Made by a program: the position numbers and the translations under genes. 64,000 nucleotides of DNA from Elmis aenea (lineage: Eukaryota > Arthropoda > Insecta > Coleoptera > Elmidae). Of this stretch, positions 1-11,811 are shown piece by piece (position 1 is the first letter of the stretch; each line of letters starts with the position of its first letter). The notes below the pieces were generated by a model, which was not told where the DNA came from, did not search any database, and saw nothing but the letters and a program-made list of their open reading frames with translations. The stretch is taken from the NCBI GenBank assembly GCA_947652605.1, contig OX393579.1, forward strand, positions 45,142,970-45,206,969. Reading direction: 5' to 3'.

Positions 1-540
1 GAGAAAACGTCATGGCCTTATGCTGGATTGTAAGCTAAGATGAAAATGTCATTTGCAAACAGTTGAAACGTGCTACTGTAAAAATAAAATGTAAATTATG
101 TCTTTAAAGTAACACAGAGGTCTGATGGGTGTCAAATATTATGTTATAGAAGCTGACGCTTTGCGTATTATTCAAATGAGTTTTTGTCGCAACATTTCAA
201 CTCATGTTTTATAAAGCTTTTATAATATATTTTATTGATCTTTACAATTTATGTTGAAGCAACAGGATAAAAATACTTATGATAGCATAACCTATTAAGT
301 TTAATTTTATTGTGTTTGCAGAAAGTTACAAATGTGCTGATTAATCACTTTTAATATAGAATTCTTAAGATTATAAGACTGCACTATTATGTCATCTGAA
401 AAATTCGTGCCGCTCGAACACATTTGTTGGTTTTTTGTTGGCCGCCTTTGTTAATAACAATGACAATGAGAACATCGCAAAAAATCTAAGACAACAAAAG
501 TCAACTGTTTTCGATTATATAATAGTATATTACATAACAA
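1..540. other. AT-rich DNA, nothing recognised
   Basis: No frame, hairpin or known repeat end could be supported here. Confidence 0.5.
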
Positions 541-905
541 CAGTTGTAAGAAGCATATTACGCACTAGTGGAAAAGCTGCGCACGGAGCCGCGTAGCGAC
601 GAGTGCGTTATTGCTTTACAACTCGTGTTATGTAGCTTACTTTTTCTACGATCACATAATACATACGATTTTAACGACTTTTTGGCTAATATACACAGGT
701 AATTACGTTGTCTTGTCAATTTTGACGTAAGCTTGCTTTGACATTTCTAGACAAGTGTGCGTTTTGCTTACCGTGCGTTATAACTCACTTACTAGGCATG
801 CAAGAAGTGTTTGACGTGAGTCTTCTTTGATCATTTCTTTAAAAAAACTCTGCGTTTGCTTACCTTTCGTAAGGAATCACTTACTACGCATGCAGGCTGT
901 ACGGT
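541..905 (-). repeat. Dispersed repeat X, copy 1
   Basis: Same sequence, reversed, as 23975-24260 and 32366-33095. Shared words include GCATATTACGCAC, TTTTCTACGATCACATAATA and GACAAGACAACGTAATTAC. This copy has the uninterrupted site GTGCGTTATAACTCAC at about 772-787, where copy 3 carries a hAT insertion. The downstream half repeats itself in diverged form (about 705-800 and 805-905). No coding sequence or ends identified. Confidence 0.75.
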
Positions 906-1099
906 AAGAGTCATTTACATTAGTAGTCGTAGAAAAATAAAATAAATGCGGGAACTTTGTTAGTGTCTGTATGCACTTATCTGCGTAACCCTTAAAAAGA
1001 ATTATTCATTTCTGGACAGATTAATAACGAATGATGGAAAATGGGTATTATACGATAATTTTAAACGAAAACAACATTGAACCCAGTCAGGACAGCCAT

Positions 1100-1475
1100 C
1101 TGAAACCACTGTTAAACCAGTAATTCATTGCAAGAAAATAGTACTTTTAATATGGTGGGACTACAAAGGTACTGTATTTTGGATATCTTAATTTCGGGGA
1201 GCTATAAATGCAAATAATTATTTTCAGTAACTAGAAAATCGGAAGCACGCGATTGCAGTGAAAGGTTACGAGTTGCAAATAGAAGCAGCTTAGTTTTTTT
1301 TTACCTGATAACGCTAAATGACATTCTGCAATGTGCGACCCAACATGTATTACAGGAGCTCAATTTGTAAATATTAATTCACCCACCTTATTCATCCGAC
1401 TTGGCACCTACAGATTTTTATCATTTTGGATTTTACAAATATGACTTAAAAAGAAAATTTTAAAACTGATTGTGG
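1100..1475 (+). pseudogene. Mariner-family transposase remnant
   Basis: Broken frames contain the mariner words WWDYKGTVFW (about 1150), LPDNAK (about 1305, second catalytic Asp region) and PPYSSDLAPTDFYHFG (about 1382-1430, containing the third catalytic Asp). Stops and shifts separate them. These are the DDD-type signatures of mariner transposases. No terminal repeats found. Confidence 0.75.
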
Positions 1476-2105
1476 TAAAATATACCTTGCACATTTTTTA
1501 AATATTTATATCAAAAACAGACCTTTATAAAAGTGAAATATATAAACTTGTATGTTGAAAGATAATAATTAAACAACATTGCATTGATTGAAATAAAACA
1601 GATTTAAATAAAAAAATTACTAGTTGTTTTATTAATAAAACGACACGAACTTCTCGGAAGATGTAATATTAATGCACTAATGATAAGTGTGTACGATTAC
1701 CACTCAATTTTGATTTTTGTTTGTTTCTTCACAATAGGATTAAATTCACAAAATATCTAAAACTTAAATTGCAAGATAAATGTAATGTTCTGAAAATAAC
1801 AATGTTTCTACATTTAAAAATAAATTAAAGCGTTTTAAGATTTTTTTAATGTTCCAAGATTTATTTTGATATGTGCAGTAGTTTAAAACTGTGTTTATTA
1901 TTAACATATTCTTAAATGATGTTTCGTATGTTGATTTGCAATAGTCATCCTTCAATAAACCTAGTAGTTTTAATGCAGTGGTTTGGCTAACAGCGCCGCC
2001 GCAAGTCAAGCCCGTCATTCGAAAGATGAACTGTTAAAAAGTTACTACCAAAATCTTTTGTAAAGTGCATAACTTTATTAATTCTTATTATAAATATGTC
2101 CTAAT
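1476..2105. other. AT-rich spacer, nothing recognised
   Basis: Open stretches here are short and lack family words or codon bias. Confidence 0.5.
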
Positions 2106-2109
2106 TTAA

Positions 2110-2682
2110 CCCTCCGGTACTCGCGCTTGAATTTGTTACGTCAGAGGTCGCGTGGGATACATTTGTATCCCACATTAATTACTTGCTTATAGTACATAAT
2201 TTTAGGTAATAAAAAGCAGAATGATTTTAAAATGTCTTTACTTACTTTATAAACGTATTAAAAAATGCAAAAATAAAAGAAAAAACACAATGTAGATTGA
2301 TATATTCAAGAGTCTTCGTTGCTTTTACACATAATACAAATATTTGCCATTTTCTCTTGGTTATCTTTGCAGTCCCACTTATTACATGCTGTATGAAAAA
2401 TTCTTGTTTTTCTGTCATCTTTTCTAGGACAAATACCAAAAAACGTATTAACTGGAATTAGAATTTAGCAGTCGCACGGGATACACGTATATCCCACAAC
2501 AAAAACTTAATACAAATCACGACTTGCAAATAGAAAATGGACACCTGCGCTCTACCACGGCAAAAAACACACCATTAACTAAAATTACATGAAGTCTGGT
2601 CCTAATATGTCTGCAGGCACACGCACAAACGCACTTTTAAGAACTCTGGGATACACTTGTATTCCGCCCGAGCACTGCAGGG
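2110..2682. mobile_element. piggyBac-like non-autonomous element 1
   Basis: Flanked by TTAA at 2106-2109 and 2683-2686. Ends are CCCTCCGGTACTCGCGC and, read inward from the right, CCCTGCAGTGCTCGGGC (13 of 17 identical). TTAA duplication and CCC ends are the piggyBac signature. The motif GGGATACA-TATCCC recurs three times inside, probably as a subterminal repeat. A transposase C-terminal fragment remains. Confidence 0.85.
2306..2448 (-). pseudogene. piggyBac transposase C-terminal cysteine-rich domain remnant
   Basis: An open minus-strand frame ends in a TGA at 2306-2308 and reads ICPRKDDRKTRIFHTACNKW then CKDN...ICIMC. This matches the Cys/His-rich C-terminal domain of piggyBac transposases (C-P-x-K-x-x-R-K-T start, closing CxxC), which binds the element ends. 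The catalytic domain is gone. Confidence 0.7.
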
Positions 2683-3114
2683 TTAAGCGATTTAAAATGG
2701 TCAATTCTAAAATCTTTATTAAGTTTTTAACTGGTGCACAAATTGATAGTTTTTAACAAATAAGTTATTATATTGTTATGTATATACTGGCATCAACAAA
2801 CAATTTTTAATGGTGCATTTCTTTAACGAAAACAAATTATACAAACCTGGTAAAAAGTAGATTCGCTAAAATTTAACTACCCGTAGTGTTTGTGTGATCG
2901 CGTTTTTGTTTATGTTCAATTAAGTTTTTTTAACGGCCTTTATCTGAGAACGTTATGTTTACCAAACTTTTTGCCCACGGCCAATTCTACAACACGCCCA
3001 AATATAAACTGAAAAAATTCATCATGAAAATCGTTAAACCTTGTTTAAAACGCTTTCACTGTCGGGTAATTTTTATATGCATAGGCTGTCTGTCGGGTTT
3101 TTGTTTTTAAAAGA

Positions 3115-3239
3115 AAAGTTCTGGTGGATGCGACGGGTTAAAAATTAAGCAAATTTTAACAAATTATTTATTATCTTTGTTATTAGGGGAGTAACAAAAA
3201 AGTTTTTTGCACAAAAGTTGTTGGAATTTATTAGCTATA
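3115..3239 (-). repeat. Arm of older foldback repeat, left part
   Basis: Words GTGGATGCG, TTATTAGGGGAGTAACAAA and TTGGAATTTATTAGCTATA recur inverted at 7150-7600 and again at 6190-6290. The foldback element at 3240-6013 is inserted in this arm. The arm continues at 6014. Confidence 0.75.
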
Positions 3240-3854
3240 CAGGGTGGTCATTTTTTCGATGCTCACCATTGCTATCTTGGAAACGTTAAGAGATAGAAGG
3301 TCGGTTAAATTAGAGAAAAGTTGCACATTTTTGTGGCGATTAAGAATCTGAAAAGAAACCCTGGATATTTTGATTCGTTTTTGATTTATTACAAAAAAAC
3401 TGAAAAATGTGATTTTAGAAAAATATTATTATCTTCCCTACCATTGACGCTATTTCATTTAAACTTGGTAACTTTATGTTTTTGACTGTCCCGGGTTTAT
3501 TGACCTCAACAGAAATGTTCTAAACCTTCTAGATTTCAAGTTGCGATAGTCAAATTTTTTATTTCTCATGGCCGCCATATTGGATTTTTACACCATCAGA
3601 CAGACAAAAAATTAGCTTTTCAGATTGGTAACCAACATACCTTTTTTCTTTCAAAAAACTTGTTGAAATTTTAAAATTTGTGTAAATAATTCATAAAATC
3701 GAGAATGCTCTGAAAAACGATTATAACTATGATATAAATAAAAGCTACAGAACATTTTATTGGTCTAATGATAACGAAATTAAGATTGTTGGAAACATAT
3801 TTAGAAGATATGTTAGGCGAATTGCCATTATTAATCATTCAAAATCATCAGTAG

Positions 3855-4180
3855 TTTCAGCAAGAACGAGCTGGTCCTCACAACGCCCGCATTGTAAAAC
3901 GATATTAATTTAGATGTACGCTTTCAAAATTCTTGACTTAGTACGTTTGGTCCTGTTCATTGGCCTCCGCGATCGCCATGTTTAACGCCTATGGATTACT
4001 TTTACATTGATGTTGTTTATGCAACCCTAACGGAAAATATTGAACTTCTTCGCCGTAAAATCAAAAATGCTTTCCACTCTATTTCGAGACAAACTATCCT
4101 AAAGGCAGTGGACGAAATGAATTTGAGGACTAACCACTGCACTGCATCATACATAACGGCGTTCACTTTAAACAATTTAA
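3855..4180 (+). pseudogene. Mariner-like DDE transposase, C-terminal remnant
   Basis: Frames give AGPHNARIVKRY (a DNA-x-PH-type catalytic segment), WPPRSPCLTPMDYFYIDVVY and TENIELLRRKIKNAF, the usual order at the end of insect mariner-like transposases (normally WPPRSPDLTPLDFFLWG). The key Asp after SP is Cys here, and the frame is shifted, so the protein is dead. The same fragment lies inverted in 13634-15150. Confidence 0.75.
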
Positions 4181-4194
4181 ATAATTATTTATCT

Positions 4195-5436
4195 TCTTTC
4201 TTTTTCTTCCTTCTTGACTATAGGCGATTCGCCTGTTTATTCTTTGTCCACTTGCCTATTGCTCTACGTTGAGGTTGTCGCTCCATCTTTTCCTAGGGCG
4301 TCCAACGCTCCTGCGTCCCAGTGGAGACTTATCGCGGGCGATTTTTACTATTCTCCCGTCGTCCATTCTATTAATATGTTCATTCCATTCTTTTCTTCTG
4401 TCTGTTACCCAGTTATTAATATCGTCTACTTTGCACGTTTTTCTTATTTCTTCATTTCTCTCCCTGTGTAGAAGTGTTTTACCCGTAATTCTGCGCAATA
4501 CTTTCATTTCTGTTGTTTCTAGTTGTCTTTTAGTTTTTGACGTTTCTGGCCTGGTCTCCGCTGTATATGTCATGATAGGTCTAATTGTTGCTTTGTAGAT
4601 TCTAGACTTGGCCTCAATTCCCAAGTTTTTGTTGCACCATATTGTATTATTTAGACATCCTGCTATCCTTGTTGCTTTAGTTGTTTGTTCCCTTACCTCT
4701 GCTTCCACATCGCCAAAGCCCGAAAGTTCTATCCCGAGATATTTGAATTTCATTTGCTGTTGGATAACCTCTCCATCGACTTCTAGTTTGCACCTCAAGG
4801 GTGTTTTTGAAGTTGTCATACATTTTGTTTTTGTGGAAGATATTGTCATGTTAAGTGATTTAGCTGTACAGTTGAACGAGTGTAAGAGTCTTTGTAAGTC
4901 GTCTTCACTCTCTGCAACTAGTGCAGCATCGTCGGCATAGCATACAATTTTTACCTCTCTATCTCCCATTTTGTATCCTCTCAATGATCGGACCTTCTGT
5001 ATAATTTCGTCCATTATGATGTTGAAGAGAAGTGGGCTTAATGACTCCCCCTGGCGGATACCGCTACCAACTGGTATTGGTTCGGTAAGTCCTTCATCTA
5101 ATTTTGCCTGTATTTGGTTTGCTGCATACATGTTCTCTATAGTCTTAATTATATTGTATGGGATTTGTCTATTATAAAGTATGTGTAGAACATCTTTTAG
5201 TTGGACTCGGTCAAACGCTTTGGTCAAGTCAATAAAGCACATATAGGCTGGCTTGTTGTATTCAATTGACTTTTCTGTTATTTGTCTTATGACAAAGACG
5301 GCATCCGTGCAGGATCTTCCTGATCTAAATCCTTGTTGTTCATCTGCCAGCGAAGTGAAACTGTTAATTTTGTTCGTTAACACTTTTGTTGTTAGCTTTA
5401 ATGTTGTGCTCAGCAGATTTATACCTCTGTAGTTCG
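4195..5436 (-). mobile_element. 5'-truncated non-LTR retrotransposon, reverse transcriptase region
   Basis: An intact minus-strand frame (to 4256) covers most of a reverse transcriptase and its C-terminal region. Words are NYRGINLLSTTLK (block 2), FIDLTKAFDRV (block 3), GIRQGESLSPLLFN (block 4), YADDAALVAES (catalytic block 5) and KFKYLGIEL. The C-terminus has LRRITGKTLL and RRSVGRPRKRW. The first eleven residues of the open frame belong to flanking foldback DNA, so the element starts inside the RT domain. A 12-bp duplication AATTATTTATCT lies at 4183-4194 and 5437-5448. The 3' tail is an A/G-rich GAA-type run. RTE-like or a related clade; clade not settled. The intact frame suggests a fairly recent insertion. 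Confidence 0.9.
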
Positions 5437-6013
5437 AATTATTTATCTGGTGTTTTAAATTTATTGTCATTTCGTTATTTTATTAGACCTATAAAATGTT
5501 GTGTCACTTTTATTTATATTATAATTTCAATTGTTTTTCAGAACATTCGCGATTTTATAGATTATTTAGACAAATTTTCAAATTTCAACAAGTTTTTTGA
5601 AAAAAATAAGTATGTTGTTTAACAATCTGAAAAGCTAATTTTTTTGTCTGTCTGATGGTGTAAAAATCCAATATGGCAGCCATAAGAAATAAAAAAGTTG
5701 ACTATCGCAACTTAAAATCTAGAAGGCTTAGAAAATTTCTGTTGACGTCATCAAACCTAGGACAGTCAAAAACATAAAGTTGCCAAGTTTAAATGAAATA
5801 GCGTCAATGGTAGGGAAGATAATAATATTTTTCTAAAATCACATTTTTCAGTTTTTTTTTGTAATAAATCAAAAACGAATCAAAATTCCCAGGATTTCTT
5901 TTCAGATTCTTAATCGCCACAAAAATGTGCAACTTTTCTCTAATTTAACCGACCTTGTATCTCTTACCGTTTCCAAGATAGCAATGGTGAGCATCGAAAA
6001 AAGCACCATCCTG

Positions 6014-6290
6014 TATAACCTACAATTATTTTTAAATGCACAGAGTATTTAGTTTTTGAGAATCAATATGTAACTTTACTATTTCAAATAGAACACTCTG
6101 TATATTTTAACGTTTTCTTGTAGATAAATTAATTGCCTTTAAAAAACATTAAACATGTTTTCGTCTTAAGTTAATATTTCAAGAGTTATTATTCAGGTGG
6201 ATGCGTGGGTCAAAAATTAAGCAAATTTTAAGAAAAATTATTTATTATCTTTATTATTAGGGTAGTTACAAAAAAGTTTTCTTTCACAAA
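6014..6290 (-). repeat. Arm of older foldback repeat, right part with second unit
   Basis: Continues the arm broken at 3239. After an ACACTCTGTATA end at about 6091-6103, a second unit begins at 6108 and again contains GGTGGATGCGTGGG and TTATTAGGGTAGTTAC. The two units mirror those at 7085-7610. Confidence 0.7.
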
Positions 6291-6578
6291 AACTGTTGGA
6301 AATCATGTTACATAATCTAATTATACATTTGTCAAATCTTCATAAAATAAATTGCATAAAACTTTTCTACAAATCACGGTGGCTCTAAAAACCCAACGAC
6401 AACTTTGTTTCGATTATCTTGTTTTGTCTTTGACCGTATGAATTTTAAATTTTTTTGTAATTTATTATTGGGAAGTATGTGATTTTTTTAATAGGTAATT
6501 TACATCTGATGGGCAACCAACAACACATGCTTTGGTTATCAACACTTTATGACGATATTTGTGATATAAATTCATATA

Positions 6579-6735
6579 CCTACAGAGTGACCCAGATAAC
6601 ATTTCCAGTATGGATCTCGCTTATTACAAAAGATACAGGTTTGCTTAAATTAGATGAATTATTCTTTAGTATAAGACGAGCTATAATCTATTTTATAGAA
6701 CTGTTTTGCAATTCGATAGTCTGTAGCAAATTTGT
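6579..6735 (+). repeat. Single-arm repeat shared with 36738-36860
   Basis: CAGAGTGACCCAGATAACAT, GGATCTCGCTTATTA, TACAGGTTTGCTTAAATTAG and GATGAAT recur at 36742 onward. The start resembles a decayed CAGGGTG end. No matching inverted arm seen. Confidence 0.6.
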
Positions 6736-7084
6736 TATCATATAATTTTGGGCAGATTTACAACTAACTAATGAAAATTTTGACCTGATGAGATGCTAAA
6801 TTTTTTGCCAAAGAAACTGTGTAAAAACGGATAGTTTTTATTCTTGGATTTGTTTTGGATTTTTGGTTGGTTTCTCAGCGGAACCATATTCTTTTAAATT
6901 TATTTTCATATATCTGTAGTTACTCGCAATATGTGGCCTTCTCTCGGGATGTGTACCTATTTATTTACAAAACGAACATCCTCTGCAAACTGTTCATTAT
7001 GTCCCAAGAAATATTAACTTTAGACATAGGACATACTAAATAATGTATCTACAAGAAAACGTAAAAATAGTTATACAGGGTAGA

Positions 7085-7610
7085 GGGTGTTCCATTTGAA
7101 ATAGTAAAGTTGCATATTGATTCTCGAAAACTAAATAACCTGTGCATTTAAAAATAATTGTAGGTTATATAGCTAATAAATTTCAACAACTTTTGTGGTA
7201 AAAACTTTTTTGTAACTATCCTAATAACAAAGATAACAAATGATTTGTCTTAAAATTAGCTTAATTTTTGACCCTACGCATCCACCAGAATAATAACTCT
7301 AGAAATATTAACTGAAGACAAAAATATGCTTAATATTTTTTAAAGGCAATTAATTTATCAACAAGAAAACGTAAAAATATACAGGGTGTTCTATTTGGAA
7401 TAATAAAGTTGCATATTGATTCTCGAAAAGCAAATACTCTGTGCATTTAAAAATAAATGTAGGTTATAAAACTAATAAATTCCAACAACTTTTGTGCAAA
7501 AAACTTTTTTGTTACTCCCCTAATAACAAAGACAATAAATAATTTATCTTGAAATTACTTAATTTTTTAACCCCGCGCATTCACCAGAATTTCAACTCTG
7601 AGGGGCAGAA
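7085..7610 (+). repeat. Tandem pair of CAGGGTGTTC repeat units
   Basis: Two units start at about 7086 (GGTGTTCCATTTGAAATAG) and 7381 (CAGGGTGTTCTATTTGGAAT). Both continue with AAAGTTGCATATTGATTCTC, TTTGTAACTATCC or TTTGTTACTCCCC, and CGCATxCACCAGAAT. They are the inverted partner of 3115-3239 plus 6014-6290, so 3115-7610 is one large compound palindrome. Confidence 0.75.
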
Positions 7611-7690
7611 TAACGTATATTAACGGGTTTGACAATAGCAACATGTTATTGCACAACGTATATTTACGGGTTTGACAGTGAAAGGGTTAA
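7611..7690. repeat. Possible piggyBac-like right end
   Basis: AACGTATATTAACGGGTTTG and AACGTATATTTACGGGTTTG are direct repeats, followed by ACAGTGAAAGGG and TTAA (7687-7690). Read inward this is CCCTTTCACTGT next to TTAA, as in piggyBac-like ends. A weak partner CTTTCACTGTCGGG is near 3052. Speculative. Confidence 0.35.
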
Positions 7691-8990
7691 CGAAACTCTA
7701 AACATAGATATAGATTTGCTTTCAGTCTGGTCAAAAAAAGTTGTATATTTCTTTTCAAGTGTAATATATTAGCTTTATTGTTTTACTCTTAAATTTGAAG
7801 ATTTTGTAATGCTAAAACTTTTGCTATGAAATTTAAATCTTCCAAAGCTCTCTCAGCGTTGATTAATAAGATTTATTCTAAAATTTGAAAGACCATGAAA
7901 ATTTTATTTCTTCAGTTTATGTCAAGTTTTTACAAATCGTCCAGTATTTATTAAGTTAAGTACCAAACAAACAAAAAATTCATAACGATGCTTAAATAGT
8001 AGTTAAGCTTAAGAAGGCTTAGTAACACTGTAACACAGTAAAGCATAGCAGTTGACAGTACTGGATGATTCAATAGGTACCAAGACTGATTCATATATTC
8101 GATAAATATAAAAATTCTAATTTTTGTGTCATAAAACAAAAAAAAAACTATAGTTTACTAAACAGTTTCCAGAACCCAGAAATATTTGAATCAAATTAAT
8201 TTGTACCATTTAAAACGTTTGTTCTTAATTTAAGCGAATGGCTGAAAACCGTTTGACCCTAAAACCCAACGACGTCATTGTTAACAAATGTAGCAAATGT
8301 GCCAGTCTGCAAAATATTACCTTGTGACTAAATTCGCAACGTTAATCGAGTGTAACAGCGAGAACTTCACTAGTAAATCCCAGTAGGAAACGGAAACATA
8401 AGTAAAGTTGCAATCACTAGCGGCATTTCAATCTGAGAGACATTTTAGTTGGAATTTAGCTTCATAATGCATTCGTACAATTTAACCCGAATAGCTTTAA
8501 TTTCCAACAGCAACTTCACAACTGCAATAAGATTATTGGACGGTTAAATTGAAAAAGTAACTCGAGTTTATCGTTATCGCTTTGAACTCAATACCCTTGT
8601 ACGTGCTAATAAAAGTTCACACTTAAGTTAGAGCTTTTAGAAAATATTTTGTTGTGAAAGAATTTATAAGATTTACTAGAAACCCTAACTTTTATTGCGT
8701 GGGCTCGAGTAATTCGCGCGCCTTGACCGCCGTTTTTGGTTAATCATGAAATAGCTAAGAAGTTGCAAGCAGCAAATCGGTTACTACAATTCTTTTTAAG
8801 TTTTGAGGTTCATTTAAGTGTCTTGCAGACATTCCTTCCTTTATTTACTAATAGTTTAAGAGAATATGTACAAAGAAATATAAGCAGTATAAGCATGTTG
8901 AGATAAATGTAAAATTAGCTAAAGGTCAAATAAAAACTTCTTATTTTTATTATTTTGTAAAAAAAAAACACTTGAAGAAAAGAATGTCTG
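7691..8990. other. AT-rich spacer, nothing recognised
   Basis: No repeat end, RNA gene or protein family word could be supported in this 1.3 kb. Confidence 0.5.
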
Positions 8991-8994
8991 TTCA

Positions 8995-9650
8995 GCCCAT
9001 TTCCTGATGTCGCACAAGCCTTCGACGAAATGTGGCATGAAGGATTAATCTGCAAACTTAACAATATGTAAAAATTCGTACTTCCTACATTTCTAATAGA
9101 CTCTTTAGAGTAAATAAAATGAGAAGCCTATTCAAAATTGAAAGAAATCCAAGCAGGAGTGCCACAGGGGAGTGTACTTGGACCCGTCTTGTATTTACTC
9201 CACACCAGTGATATGCCAAAATTAAATCAAGTGAAATTAGCTACATTCGCGGACGATACAGCATTGCTGGCAACAGGTAAAACAAATACAATTTCCACCC
9301 AAAAACTACAAACCGCTAGTAATATGAATACCATACACGAATGGACCAAAAAGTGAAAAATTAAACTAAATGAAATTAAATCCGTTCATACCTATCAACT
9401 TTACAAATAAAAGACTAAGAATCTCTCCAGCAATAACAACCAATGAAACAACAATTATTGTCTCATACGCAAACACTGCAAAGTATCTTAGTATGACTCT
9501 GCATGCCAAGTTTAGATGGAAAGAACTTATTAGGAAGATAAAAAAAGAGTTTAAAATTAAAATGGCACTATACAGATGGCTTATTGGTAAATACTCCAAA
9601 CTGTCATTATATTTTTTTAATCCCTTTCTTTCATACAATCTACCCCCTTA
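8995..9650 (+). pseudogene. Jockey-type reverse transcriptase remnant
   Basis: PDVAQAFDEMWHEGLICKL at about 9005 is RT block 3. GVPQGSVLGPVLYLL at about 9155 is block 4. FADDTALLATG at about 9245 is the catalytic FADD block, and HAKFRWKELI at about 9500 is the following YLG...L.W...I region. Stops at about 9068 and 9353 and shifts break it. Reverse transcribes its own RNA in intact relatives. No ends or target duplication seen. Confidence 0.85.
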
Positions 9651-9824
9651 AGAACAATAAGTACTTAATGTGTCGACAAAAACATGGAGGGAAAAATTCC
9701 AATGATTAATTCCCTATTTATACTAACTTGCGTTACTCTTTGACAAAATTTACTAATCACTTAATATCTATCACTTAATTGAACCTGCTTGGACCGCTTC
9801 AAACGTCTTTCTTTTAAATTGCCT

Positions 9825-10490
9825 TCCATTGGCCGGTTTGCAAGCACATTAGGGTATAATTCGTTCGCAATACTTTTCACTAAATTTTTTGATCTCTTGT
9901 TTAATAGTTCGTATTTTTAGATCGCGCTGGATCGCAGCGTTTGGGACATACCAGGGTGCACCCACGATAAGTCTAAATACTTAATTCCTTGTAATATTTC
10001 TATATTAGAATTGCTTGACGTGCCCCAGAGCTGCATTCCATATGTCCATATGGGTTTCATTATTACGTTGTACAATAGCACCTTGTTTTTCACTGAGAGT
10101 TTGGATTTGCTGCCTATCATCCTATACATCTCATGAAGTTGGAGTCCTAGTTGTTTTCTTTTTGCAAAGATGTGTTTTCGCCAATTTAATTTCTGGTCAA
10201 AGTGCATGCCAAGATATTTTACGGTTTCTACATGATTCAATTGTTGACCATTAAATGTTACAGCAGGACAGCTTTCTCTTCTGTTGGTAAAAGTTATATG
10301 ATTGGATTTCTTGTCGTTTTCTCTCATCCTCCATATTTCTTGCCAGTTTTGTATATTATTCAGTGCAATCTGTAGATGTTCAGACGCTCTTGTAGGGTCA
10401 GTATGTGACGAGAGCACAGCGGTGTCATCGGCATATGTTGCTATTGTAGCCAATCGCGTAACTGTCATTATATAAAAAAATTGATTTCCA
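9825..10490 (-). pseudogene. Second Jockey-type reverse transcriptase remnant
   Basis: The minus-strand frame has TYADDTAVLSS (catalytic block), VKYLGMHFDQKLNWRKHI, KNKVLLYNVIMKPIWTYGMQ and LWGTSSNSNIEILQ. A shift near 9980 moves the end into another frame, where GAPWYVPNAAIQRDLKI, a typical Jockey C-terminal phrase, is found. It lies tail to tail with the previous fragment and is too different to be its inverted copy. Confidence 0.85.
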
Positions 10491-10639
10491 AACAAATCAT
10501 TATAGCTACATGGGTGTATAGAATACAACTGCTAATATTATTTGGTCATCAGCAAAATGAATTGTGAATAACCTATCAATTTCTAGGCAAACCCATATTA
10601 CGACATTCCTTTTCCAATTTTCAAGGGCTCCATTTAAAT

Positions 10640-11045
10640 TTACCTCATATAAGAGCAGGTGCTATGCAGCCTTTTTTAAATTGACGGTATATTTGCTGGT
10701 CAACTTTTATCGAACATATCATGTCATCGTAAGAGTTTAGCACTGCTTGTGTGTAGATTTTATTTGTGCCTTAGTCTCCATAACTTGCAACAGATTTTAT
10801 AAGGGAACGCTGCACTTTGACAACACTTTCTATTATTTTACTTTTTTGTTGCTCACTGTTCCTTTGATTGCGAGCTCATAGATTTACAATAGAAATTAAG
10901 TCTGGAGAATTTTCTGGCCATTCCATCATACTCAACTTTTGTTGGGCAAAGAATATATGAGCAAACTTGCAATTTTGACAGGAAACCAAGTCTTTTTGGA
11001 ACATCCCGTTATTAACAGGAAACCGCCCCTGCAGTGTTAGGACGA
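10640..11045 (-). pseudogene. Tc1-like transposase remnant
   Basis: The minus strand reads LSMMEWPENSPDLISIVNL, corresponding to the Tc1 phrase around W-P-x-x-S-P-D-L-N-P-I-E, where the last Glu is catalytic; here it is lost. Upstream LVSCQNCKFAHIFFA-like text and downstream KIIESVVKVQRSLIK fit the family's C-terminus. Heavily decayed; no terminal repeats found. Confidence 0.5.
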
Positions 11046-11251
11046 ACTATGAATTGCCAAATAAAACAAAATGGTAAGTAAACTTACGATTAAAAGAGTA
11101 TTTAGTTCATATACAATTTTTTTAAATTTATTACCAATAATTTTTTAATTAATTAGTAGATGTCCTAAGTTGGTTTAACACAACTTCAAATTTTATTGAA
11201 AACTACTTTTGAAATTAAGATTATTTGGAGTAAGGTTATTAAAGGAATGTA

Positions 11252-11461
11252 TTATTTAATTATTAAACTGTTTTGGTTACAGATATCAAAAAGTAATTTG
11301 TAAGTCTTTTGACATATGTTATCAATGTCAGATCTGTCATTACATGCATTTTTGTTTACATTAATATAAATACTTTCAGCTATAAGTCTTTTAAACAAAT
11401 TTTCTTCGTGGTGAACAATCTTAACGTCATTTAAATTGAAATTGTGATTGGTATTAAATTT
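11252..11461 (-). pseudogene. Penelope-like element, GIY-YIG endonuclease C-terminal remnant
   Basis: An open run of about 70 codons ends in TAA at 11252-11254 and reads NHNFNLNDVKIVHHEENLFK then RLIAESIYI and later DRSDIDNICQKTYKLLFDI. The pattern H-x-F-x-x-x-x-V-K-I-x-x-x-E-x-x-x-x-x-R-x-I-x-E-x-I-x-I is that of the end of Penelope-like polyproteins, after the GIY-YIG motif. The RT and GIY motif are not present. Confidence 0.55.
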
Positions 11462-11811
11462 TTTAAAATTTTATGTTATCCGTTTTAATTTACATTTTTA
11501 CACATAAAATCCTTTTAATGAAAAGACTGTTTACATTTTACAATAAATTAGTGCGACTGTATCACTGTTATTTTTGACTTTCGAATTGTTCTACACATTC
11601 AAAAAACAAATCGTTATGTGCACCATGTTAGCCTTGTCAATTTTCAATGAATATTGTTAAAATTGTAAGTATTTTTATTGTATAATTGTTTCAATCTAAT
11701 TTGTAACTTGTATCTAGTATTTAAAATTTATGTTATTTATATTTAATCGTTTCAAGTCATGTTAAGAATAGTTTTATAAATGAAATTTGTAATCACATTT
11801 GTTTTCAGCCC

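Larger units (their letters stand above)
3240..6013. mobile_element. Foldback element A1 (CAGGGTG ends), carrying a nested retrotransposon
   Basis: Starts CAGGGTGGTCATTTTTTCGA and ends with the inverted sequence ...AAAGCACCATCCTG. TA lies at 3238-3239 and 6014-6015. Arms of roughly 450-600 bp pair with each other. The interrupted host sequence reads ATTAGCTA-TA-TAACCTAC, and an uninterrupted inverted copy exists near 7165-7180, so the insertion is precise with a TA duplication. The interior holds a mariner-like transposase fragment and the non-LTR insertion. Same family as 13634-15150. Confidence 0.9.

Noticed and set aside
10015..10254. Plus-strand frame opposite a Jockey remnant
   Set aside because: Antisense shadow of the reverse transcriptase coding strand.
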